A DNA stretch of 5,463 nt from the NCBI GenBank assembly GCA_031282235.1, contig JAITED010000218.1:1-5463 (forward strand), written 5' to 3'. This document shows positions 1 through 5,090 of the stretch, one piece after another. The position numbers and the translations under genes were made by a program. Source of the stretch: Propionibacteriaceae bacterium. GTDB taxonomy: Bacteria > Actinomycetota > Actinomycetes > Propionibacteriales > Propionibacteriaceae. Under the pieces are notes generated by a model that was given only the letters and a program-made list of their open reading frames with translations, searched no databases and was not told the origin of the DNA. Every line of letters starts with the position of its first letter. The stretch's first letter is position 1.

Positions 1-1295
1 GCGGGGTCGGGCGGTATGGCGACGTGGACTAAGCGGTTGTCGCGGGCGCGCCCGGACAAGCGGTGTGTACCCGCATCCTTGCGCCCCTCCCCGGTGGCGA
101 ACAGCACTTCAACGTCGCGCCCCACCTGCTGCTTGTTCTCCTCCCAAGCGATTTCTTCAATGACCGCCACCAGCCGCTCGTAGCGCTGCTGCACCACGCG
201 GTGCGGCACTTGGTCGGGCATGGTGGCCGCGGGGGTGCCGGGACGTTTCGAGTACTGGAACGTGAACGCCGCCGCGAAACGCGCCTGCTGCACCAAATCC
301 AACGTATCCTCAAAATCCTGGTCAGTTTCGCCGGGGAAACCGACGATGATGTCCGTAGTGATAGCCGCATCGGGCATAGCAGCGCGGGCTGCCGCCAAAA
401 TGTTGAGGAACCGCTCCCGGCGATACGGGCGGTGCATCCGACGTAATACGTTATCAGAGCCGGATTGCAGCGGCATGTGCAGGCTGGGCATCACGTTTGG
501 AGTTTCTGCCATCGCAGCGATTACGTCAGCCGTGAAATCCTTGGGGTGCGGCGACGTGAAGCGCACCCGCCGTAACCCCTCGACCTCACCACAGGCTCGC
601 AGCAGTTTAGCGAACGCCTGCCGGTCGCCGCGTTCCACGCCGTAGGTGTTGACGTTCTGACCCAGCAACGTAATCTCTTGCACCCCACTGGCCACCAAAG
701 CGCGTATCTCGGCCAGAATGGCTGCGGGTTCGCGGTCAATCTCGTGGCCGCGCAACTGCGGCACGATGCAGAACGTACAGGTGTTGTTGCAGCCAACGCT
801 GATGGACACCCAAGCCGCATACGGCGACTCGCGCCTGGTGGGCAACTGCGACGGGAACGTCTCTAGCGCCTCTTTAATCTCCACTTGACTAGCATGTTCG
901 ACGCGGGCGCGCTCCAGCAGCACCGGGAGTGAACCCAGATTGTTGGTGCCGAACACCACATCCACCCAAGGGGCGCGCGCCACCACGGTCGCTTTATCTT
1001 TCTGCGCCATGCAGCCGCCGACCGCAATCTGCATCCCCGGATGCGCTGCCTTGATGGTGGCCATATGGCCAAGGTTGCCGTATAGCCGGTTGTCGGCGTT
1101 CTCGCGTACCGCGCAGGTGTTGAACACCACCACGTCGGCATCCGCAGGCACCCCCGGAGTAGGAGGAGTCATAGAGGGCACGAAACCCGCCGCCTCCAAC
1201 ACGCCCGCGATACGCTCCGAGTCGTGTACGTTCATCTGGCAGCCGTAAGTGACCACCTGATAGGTGCGAGCCGCAGTAGTGATGCTTTCAGTCAT
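1..1295 (-). CDS. miaB: tRNA-2-methylthio-N6-dimethylallyladenosine synthase MiaB (3' end outside the window)
   Basis: This is a radical-SAM methylthiotransferase that converts i6A37 to ms2i6A37 in tRNAs reading UNN codons; it acts in the cytoplasm and carries two [4Fe-4S] clusters. The frame is open from an ATG at 1295 to the window edge, giving 431 codons. The N-terminal UPF0004 domain shows its three cluster cysteines at C19 (YGCQMN), C61 (NTCAVREN) and C95 (GGCMAQ). The radical-SAM motif CNNTCTFC lies at 169-176, followed by IVPQLRG. Further family blocks are LLGQNVNTYG (210-219), MPLQSGSD (274-281) and TDIIVGFPGET (314-324). A TRAM domain starts near 390 and is cut off, so roughly 60-80 residues are missing. 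An in-frame TAG lies just upstream of the ATG, so no earlier start exists. The Shine-Dalgarno is poor (GGGG only 2 nt from ATG), which may mean leaderless translation. Assignment to MiaB rather than the paralogues RimO or MtaB rests on the motif wording and the rny neighbour. Confidence 0.96.
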   Translation of the reverse strand, partial: MTESITTAARTYQVVTYGCQMNVHDSERIAGVLEAAGFVPSMTPPTPGVPADADVVVFNTCAVRENADNRLYGNLGHMATIKAAHPGMQIAVGGCMAQKDKATVVARAPWVDVVFGTNNLGSLPVLLERARVEHASQVEIKEALETFPSQLPTRRESPYAAWVSISVGCNNTCTFCIVPQLRGHEIDREPAAILAEIRALVASGVQEITLLGQNVNTYGVERGDRQAFAKLLRACGEVEGLRRVRFTSPHPKDFTADVIAAMAETPNVMPSLHMPLQSGSDNVLRRMHRPYRRERFLNILAAARAAMPDAAITTDIIVGFPGETDQDFEDTLDLVQQARFAAAFTFQYSKRPGTPAATMPDQVPHRVVQQRYERLVAVIEEIAWEENKQQVGRDVEVLFATGEGRKDAGTHRLSGRARDNRLVHVAIPPDP

Positions 1296-1299
1296 AGCC

Positions 1300-1342
1300 C
1301 CACTATGCTACCCGTGTTGCTTGCGTAAACCGTAGCTAGTGG
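1300..1342 (-). terminator. Long inverted repeat after the surface-protein gene, possible terminator or attenuator
   Basis: The arms ccactatgctac (1300-1311) and gtagctagtgg (1332-1342) are complementary over 11 bp with a single bulged T at 1306, around a 20-nt loop. The stem starts directly at the surface-gene stop codon (1343-1345) and ends five bases before the miaB start, overlapping the candidate miaB -10 box. There is no T-run after it, so it is not a canonical intrinsic terminator. It could stop or attenuate read-through into miaB, or be a protein-binding site. Copy B keeps the structure with one mismatch and one wobble pair. Confidence 0.45.
1302..1329 (-). promoter_or_regulatory. Candidate miaB promoter giving a leaderless transcript
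   Basis: On the minus strand a TTTACG (1329-1324, 4/6 to the -35 consensus) is followed after 16 nt by CATAGT (1307-1302, 4/6 to the -10 consensus). The sixth base after the -10 box is followed directly by the miaB ATG, the spacing expected if transcription starts at the A of the start codon. Leaderless mRNAs are common in actinobacteria, and this would explain the weak Shine-Dalgarno. The boxes are modest matches and the call is inference. Confidence 0.35.
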
Positions 1343-3319
1343 TCACCCAGCGCTGTTTTGATGGCGTAACTGCCACCCGCTGACACCCGCAGGCACCAAC
1401 CCAAAGGCGACCAGCAGAAAAACCCACCAACTGAATGTGGCGTGCGAGACTGTGCTGCCGCCGGTGGCCACATAGCCCGGGGTTCCCGTCGCAGGTGGCG
1501 TACCGCCCGGATTCGTTCCGCCCGGCGTACCGCCCGAACCATCACCCGGTTTACCACCAGGCTCACCACCAGACCCATCGCCCGGTTTATCGCCCGGTTT
1601 ATCGCCCGGCTCACCACCCGGCGTATCACCCGGGTCCACAACACCAGGCGCACCACCCGGCTTATCTTCCGGAGGCACCACACTAGGTGGCGTATCGCCT
1701 CTGACCTCGACGTGATACGTAACCCGCAGCTTGTGGGTGCCGCCAAACGTATAATCCACCACTACGTCGTGAATCCCCAAGCTGGCCTTAGACCCGTTGA
1801 ACACCGCGCCGTCAGCACCGCACGAAACCGCGCCAGCAACCGGCTCTTTGACCACTTCGCACGTAACCGCACCAGCGGAACCACCCCAAGGAAGCTCCAG
1901 CTTAACCGTCCCATCCGCACCCAATGGAGCAACGCCTTTAACAGCAAGCGACGCTTCCCAATGCGCCTGCAGCACCACTTCGCCAAACCCTAACTCAGCA
2001 AAATAACCATCAACTAAAGTCACTTTCTTGCCTTTAGCATCCCACCAACCAGCAAACGCCCAATCAAAACCATCACTCGGATCACCATCTACCGGCTCCC
2101 CCACCGGAGCCACCGGATTACCAAACAAATCCATCCGCTTATAACCCGCTATGCTCAAATCTTTCTGATAATTCTGCAACTCCGGCAGATACCAGTGCAT
2201 AACCTTTTCACCAACCGCTAAACCCGGCAATCGCTCGCCACTCGGGTCAAACACCACCCGCCCAGCACGCAATATCTGCTGCTTGTCTGACAGAGCATCC
2301 CGGATAATATCCTCATCGCCTAACCAGAACGACGGCATGTTCCTAGTTCCTACCCAGCTGTTAGATATGGATACGAAGTAGCTGTCCAAGTTGGTATCTT
2401 TCGGCATTACTGCGGTGGGAAACACGACATAGCGCAGTAATCCCTCGCCGAGGAAATCAAGCTGCGAGAATGCGCCGCCCTCAATATGCAGCGCCTCCAA
2501 ATGAGCCGGAAGCAATACCATCTTCAAAGCCCCAAGACCATCGAAAGTGTATTGAGAAAAAGCATAACTGTCGATACGCAGCGTCTTTAAACTATCTGGA
2601 AATACAATCGCCGCCAGCGATGTATCACCAGCAGAGGCATTCTGTTGGAACCCCCCCTCTGCAATGCGCAATGCCTTTAAGTCATCGGGAAACTTAACGG
2701 ATTGCAATACTGTATTACCACTCCAAGTTTCTTGGCTGAATGCATACTTGCCGATGTTCAACGCCTCTAAGTTTTCCGGAAACGTAATTGATGTCAGCGT
2801 CATAGGGAAACTCGGGACGCTATGGTCATGCACATTGGTTTGCGCAAACGCAAAATTGCCGATATTCAACGTCTCTAAACGTTTGGGAAACTTAACCGAG
2901 CGCAACGACGTAGCGTTGGAGAGCAGATGGCTACCGATCTCCAGCAGTTTTATACGATTCCCACTCTGCTTAACCTCGAACGAGACCACCCCGGACTTAC
3001 ACGTCAAGTTGTAGCTGCTATCGTCCCAGTTAACCGCATCGTTGGGTGCGAGAAACACTTTCGTGACCGTACTGGGCAAAGCATCTAAATCAATCACTAA
3101 GTTCACCCCGCCAACTGTGGCGGTACGAGAGACACCCGGGCCTAAAGCCCCATTTGTGCCACATAGGCTCGCATCGCTATACGTATACGCAGTCTCATCC
3201 GCAGCGGACACCAGCGGCACACCCGTAAAGCCCGCCGCCAACACCAACACCCCCACCAAACCGCGCTGCAAAACCCCGGGCTTAAAACCGTTCGCAGTTG
3301 CAACATCAAATCGGGTCAT
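1343..3319 (-). CDS. Secreted BspA-like leucine-rich-repeat surface protein with B-repeat-like domain and wall anchor
   Basis: This is a predicted surface protein of 658 residues from the ATG at 3319, likely in adhesion or host interaction (inferred from fold only). The ATG is preferred over the GTG at 3328 because AAAGAGG sits 8 nt before the ATG but abuts the GTG. Order: signal peptide 1-39 (hydrophobic VGVLVLAAGF, cleavage near VSA/A); N-terminal segment with C53 and C107; BspA-type LRRs 139-294, pattern LxxVxFPxxLxxLxIxxxAFxQ, period 30; InlB B-repeat-like domain 354-456 (VVFDPSG, FAGWWDAKG, VVLQAHWEA); Ig-like beta domain about 458-541 with C487 and C500; Pro/Gly linker 542-615 with PG[DG]x tetrapeptides; sorting-like PPATG and YVATGG at 608-621; membrane segment 628-649; short tail with R and H. 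The middle is more AT-rich than rny or miaB (25 of 60 G+C at 2521-2580 against 35 of 60 at 4201-4260). It lies between rny and miaB, flanked by 74-bp repeats, and looks acquired. Confidence 0.88.
   Translation of the reverse strand: MTRFDVATANGFKPGVLQRGLVGVLVLAAGFTGVPLVSAADETAYTYSDASLCGTNGALGPGVSRTATVGGVNLVIDLDALPSTVTKVFLAPNDAVNWDDSSYNLTCKSGVVSFEVKQSGNRIKLLEIGSHLLSNATSLRSVKFPKRLETLNIGNFAFAQTNVHDHSVPSFPMTLTSITFPENLEALNIGKYAFSQETWSGNTVLQSVKFPDDLKALRIAEGGFQQNASAGDTSLAAIVFPDSLKTLRIDSYAFSQYTFDGLGALKMVLLPAHLEALHIEGGAFSQLDFLGEGLLRYVVFPTAVMPKDTNLDSYFVSISNSWVGTRNMPSFWLGDEDIIRDALSDKQQILRAGRVVFDPSGERLPGLAVGEKVMHWYLPELQNYQKDLSIAGYKRMDLFGNPVAPVGEPVDGDPSDGFDWAFAGWWDAKGKKVTLVDGYFAELGFGEVVLQAHWEASLAVKGVAPLGADGTVKLELPWGGSAGAVTCEVVKEPVAGAVSCGADGAVFNGSKASLGIHDVVVDYTFGGTHKLRVTYHVEVRGDTPPSVVPPEDKPGGAPGVVDPGDTPGGEPGDKPGDKPGDGSGGEPGGKPGDGSGGTPGGTNPGGTPPATGTPGYVATGGSTVSHATFSWWVFLLVAFGLVPAGVSGWQLRHQNSAG
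1346..1498 (-). other. Degenerate cell-wall sorting signal and C-terminal anchor
   Basis: The C-terminus of the surface protein (residues 608-658) has the layout of a sortase substrate: motif, hydrophobic segment (TFSWWVFLLVAFGLVPAGV) and short tail. Two motif-like stretches lie close together, PPATG and YVATGG, each retaining A-T-G but lacking the L-P or L-A of standard class A or class E sites. The tail has only one Arg and one His. Sortase anchoring, or simple retention by the membrane helix, are both possible. Confidence 0.6.
1514..1633 (-). repeat. 12-bp tandem repeat encoding a PG(D/G)x linker
   Basis: Ten tetrapeptide units (residues 563-602) follow the pattern PGDx, PGGx or SGGx, one unit per 12 bp. 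Within them a 36-bp higher-order unit is duplicated: PGDGSGGEPGGK is followed by PGDGSGGTPGGT (1550-1585 and 1514-1549). Linkers of this type carry surface domains through the Gram-positive cell wall. The repeat is prone to length change by slippage. Confidence 0.85.
2438..2905 (-). repeat. LRR array: one 36-residue and four 30-residue units (90-bp period)
   Basis: The unit starts at residues 139, 175, 205, 235 and 265 of the surface protein, with a partial sixth at 295 (LRYVVFP). The FP or LP of each unit recurs every 30 residues after the first, which carries six extra residues (HDHSVP region). In DNA the last four complete units are 2708-2797, 2618-2707, 2528-2617 and 2438-2527. Conserved positions are L-x-x-(V/I)-x-(F/L)-P-x-x-L-x-x-L-x-I and A/G-F-x-Q. 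Third-base divergence between units is high, so the amplification is old. Confidence 0.85.
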
Positions 3320-3328
3320 AACAAACAC

Positions 3329-3335
3329 CTCTTTA
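3329..3335 (-). promoter_or_regulatory. Ribosome binding site deciding the surface-protein start
   Basis: On the minus strand AAAGAGG is followed by 8 nt (TGTTTGTT) and then ATG (3319-3317). The upstream in-frame GTG (3328-3326) touches this site directly and could not be served by it, so the ATG is taken as the start. Confidence 0.75.
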
Positions 3336-3359
3336 AGGCTTCCATTTTAAGGCTTCCAT
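3332..3359. repeat. Perfect 14-bp tandem duplication in the surface-gene leader
   Basis: The sequence tttaaggcttccat occurs twice back to back at 3332-3345 and 3346-3359. On the minus strand each unit begins with ATG. The upstream ATG opens an 8-codon frame (MEALKWKP) ending before the Shine-Dalgarno; the downstream ATG opens a 9-codon frame (MEALKRCLL) whose TGA overlaps the surface-gene ATG as ATGA. Neither frame has a clear ribosome binding site, so coding is doubtful, but the duplication itself is exact. Confidence 0.85.
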
Positions 3360-3360
3360 A

Positions 3361-3397
3361 TTTATAGATTTGACTAGTACAAATGTACTACCGTCAA
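3361..3397 (-). promoter_or_regulatory. Promoter of the surface-protein gene
   Basis: On the minus strand TTGACG (3397-3392, 5/6 to the -35 consensus) is followed after 18 nt by TCAAAT (3373-3368, 4/6). A better -10 by itself, TATAAA (3366-3361), lies 25 nt from that -35 and would need another upstream element. Either would start transcription a few bases before or inside the 14-bp tandem repeat. The 16-bp palindrome fills the spacer between the first pair of boxes. Confidence 0.55.
3375..3390. promoter_or_regulatory. 16-bp palindromic operator, TACAnnTGTA type
   Basis: tagtacaaatgtacta is a perfect inverted repeat with 7-bp arms around two bases and sits exactly within the -35/-10 spacer. 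The core TACAnnTGTA is the known recognition core of BlaI/MecI and CopY winged-helix repressors. A wider dyad extends to TTGAC (3370-3374) and GTCAA (3393-3397). No regulator gene is visible in the window, so the protein that binds is inferred from motif shape alone. Confidence 0.6.
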
Positions 3398-3451
3398 TAA
3401 AACAATATGCCTCGGGTGGTTCATTCTTTAGAAATACGACGCACCACTTGT

Positions 3452-3525
3452 TGCCTTCAGTTATGGCCCCGCTATGCTACCCCTGTTGCTTGCGTAAACC
3501 GTAGCCAGTGGGCACACAGCGCCGT
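3452..3525. repeat. 74-bp direct repeat, copy B (rny side), relic of the miaB leader
   Basis: It matches copy A at 65 of 74 positions and starts 15 bp after the rny stop. It contains what was the miaB start region: the codons read ATA ACT GAA GGC where miaB has ATG ACT GAA AGC, and the candidate -10 box reads CATAGC instead of CATAGT. After the fourth codon the sequence no longer resembles miaB. It therefore looks like a non-functional leftover of the ancestral rny-miaB junction. Confidence 0.85.
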
Positions 3526-3532
3526 GCGGCGC
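3519..3532 (-). terminator. GC hairpin just after rny, possible terminator
   Basis: The arms gcgccg (3519-3524) and cggcgc (3527-3532) are fully complementary, or a 5-bp stem with a four-base loop in RNA. It starts 8 nt after the rny stop. No T-tract follows, as is often the case in actinobacteria. The second inverted repeat in copy B (3469-3480 with 3501-3511) lies just beyond and may contribute. Copy A lacks this hairpin. Confidence 0.4.
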
Positions 3533-3540
3533 AGGCTATA

Positions 3541-5079
3541 TCAGCGGGCGGTTTCAGTGGCCACGGATTCGCGTACCACACTCACTTTAATGGAGCCAGG
3601 GTACGTCAGTTCGTCCTCCACCTCGCGGGCGATGGCGCGCGCCAACTCCCAAGAAGCCGCGTCGTCCACCTCTTCGGGCAACACCATCACCCGAATCTCA
3701 CGCCCGGCCTGCATAGCGAACGCTTTATCGACACCGCGGTGGGCACCAGCGATGGCCTCCAGCCGCTCCAGCCGCTGTACGTAGGCTTCGATGGATTCTC
3801 GCCGCGCTCCGGGGCGCGAGCCCGACACCGCATCCGCTACCTGCGCCAAAACCGCCTCCGGGTACTCCACCGGCACCTCGTTGTGGTGGGCTGCGACGGC
3901 GTTCACGATAGCCGGAGCCTCACCGTATTTGCGCAGCAACGCTGCTCCCTCTAGCGCGTGTGAACCATCACCGCTAGTCACCACGGCTTTACCGATGTCA
4001 TGGAAGAACGCTGCCCGCTTGCAAGCGGCAACATCCAGCCCGAACTCGGCGGCGATAGCCCCTGCGATTTTGCCGCACTCCACCATGTGCGCAAGCACGT
4101 TTTGACCGAAACTGGTACGGAACTTTAACCCTCCGATGATGGGGTACAGCGCCCGATTCACGCCCCCAATGCCCATCTCAGCCAGCGCATCCTCGGCGGC
4201 GCGTTGACACAACTCTCCCACTCGTTCTACGGCGCGGTTGTACGCTTCCTCGATGCGTACCGGGTTGATACGCCCATCGGCGATTAGCTCCTCCAGCGCC
4301 ACCCTAGCCACCTCGCGGCGTACCGGGTCGAAACAGGAGAGCAACACCAAGCCGGGGGTATCATCCACCACGACGCTCACGCCGGTCACTTGCTCGAAAG
4401 TCCGAATGTTGCGGCCTTCGCGGCCAATCACCCGGCCCTTCATCTCATCGCCGGGGATAGCGACGGTAGAGACCACCGCCTCGGACACCACCTCTACCGC
4501 CATCCGTTGAATGGTAGTCACCAGCACATCACGGGCGATGACCTGCGCTTGCTTGACGGCATTTTCTTCGATTTCGCGGGCTTTGGAGATAGCTGCGGCG
4601 TGGGCTAGGTTCTCCACCTGCTCCATCAACTCCGCGCGCGCCTCGTCTGCGGTGAGGCTGGAGAGCCGCTCCAACTCCACGACTACCGCGTTTTCACGGC
4701 GTTCCACTTCCGCAATACGTCTGGCCAAACTGACCCGGTCTTTATCGTAAGCATCGCGGGCGGCGCGCAGCGTCACATCGTCCTTGAACAACTGCTCCTG
4801 CTTGGTCTGGAGTTGCTGATCCCATTCGCTTAACTGCTGTTCGCGCTCCGATAACACCCGCCGACTCTCGGAAGCCTCGCCGCGCTGCACTTCCAGAATC
4901 TGTTCCACCTGCTGTCTGGCGAGTTCCATCTCGTCTGCGACAGCCCCAGATACGGGGGTTTCCAGTTCATCCAGCCGCGCGCTGACGCGGGCTCGTTCCC
5001 GCATGGAACGCAGTTCCAAAGCTCCGATGAGCACCGTCAACACCACAATGATTGTGACAACCGCCATTGTGTCGTTCAT
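3541..5079 (-). CDS. rny: Ribonuclease Y, membrane-anchored endoribonuclease
   Basis: RNase Y is a metal-dependent endoribonuclease that starts mRNA decay at the inner face of the membrane. The 512-residue length is normal for the family. Order: N-terminal membrane helix (about 5-21, VVTIIVVLTVLIGAL); long charged coiled coil (about 25-175); KH RNA-binding domain (about 207-275) with VIGREGRNIRTFE at 217-229; HD phosphohydrolase domain with H331, H360-D361 in FFHDIGKA, H374 in GSHALEG, H398-H399 and D416 as expected metal ligands; C-terminal signature blocks SRPGARRES (421-429) and MQAGREIRVMV (456-466), and the final YPGSIKVSVVRE. The ATG at 5079 is preceded by GAGGAG five bases away. All catalytic positions seem intact. 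The usual miaB partner is displaced by the surface-protein gene. Confidence 0.97.
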   Translation of the reverse strand: MNDTMAVVTIIVVLTVLIGALELRSMRERARVSARLDELETPVSGAVADEMELARQQVEQILEVQRGEASESRRVLSEREQQLSEWDQQLQTKQEQLFKDDVTLRAARDAYDKDRVSLARRIAEVERRENAVVVELERLSSLTADEARAELMEQVENLAHAAAISKAREIEENAVKQAQVIARDVLVTTIQRMAVEVVSEAVVSTVAIPGDEMKGRVIGREGRNIRTFEQVTGVSVVVDDTPGLVLLSCFDPVRREVARVALEELIADGRINPVRIEEAYNRAVERVGELCQRAAEDALAEMGIGGVNRALYPIIGGLKFRTSFGQNVLAHMVECGKIAGAIAAEFGLDVAACKRAAFFHDIGKAVVTSGDGSHALEGAALLRKYGEAPAIVNAVAAHHNEVPVEYPEAVLAQVADAVSGSRPGARRESIEAYVQRLERLEAIAGAHRGVDKAFAMQAGREIRVMVLPEEVDDAASWELARAIAREVEDELTYPGSIKVSVVRESVATETAR

Positions 5080-5084
5080 CGGGA

Positions 5085-5090
5085 CTCCTC
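5085..5090 (-). promoter_or_regulatory. rny ribosome binding site
   Basis: GAGGAG on the minus strand ends five bases before the ATG at 5079, a strong match to the anti-Shine-Dalgarno sequence that supports this start over the internal ATG at codon 5. Confidence 0.8.

Larger units (their letters stand above)
1283..1356. repeat. 74-bp direct repeat, copy A (miaB side)
   Basis: This copy aligns without gaps to 3452-3525 (constant offset 2169), with 65 of 74 positions identical by hand comparison, including an unbroken 22-base core at 1315-1336. It spans the first four codons of miaB, the miaB upstream region and the last three codons plus the stop of the surface-protein gene. With copy B it brackets that gene exactly, which suggests duplication of the ancestral rny-miaB spacer when the gene arrived. 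Confidence 0.9.

Noticed and set aside
1514..1633. Regularly spaced repeats as a possible CRISPR array
   Set aside because: Units are only 12 bp, contiguous without spacers, and in frame within a coding sequence.
1514..1633. Collagen-like Gly-X-Y domain
   Set aside because: The period is four residues (PG[DG]x), not three, so a collagen triple helix is not supported.
1442..1993. Long plus-strand frame rich in Arg and Thr opposite the linker region
   Set aside because: It is a mirror of the 12-bp repeats and GC-rich linker of the surface gene, with periodic low-complexity protein and no start signal.
3320..3328. GTG start at 3328 adding three residues to the surface protein
   Set aside because: The AAAGAGG ribosome binding site directly abuts the GTG and is ideally spaced (8 nt) for the ATG at 3319.
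3416..3447. Inverted repeat GTGGT/ACCAC between copy B and the promoter
   Set aside because: The arms are only 5 bp with a loop over 20 bases and no T-tract, so chance is a sufficient explanation.
1283..3525. Classical IS element or composite transposon carrying the surface gene
   Set aside because: There is no transposase, no terminal inverted repeats, and the flanking duplication is 74 bp and includes gene sequence, unlike a target-site duplication.
3508..3954. Plus-strand frame of 148 codons overlapping rny
   Set aside because: It is antisense to the highly conserved HD and C-terminal domains of RNase Y and shows no family features of its own.
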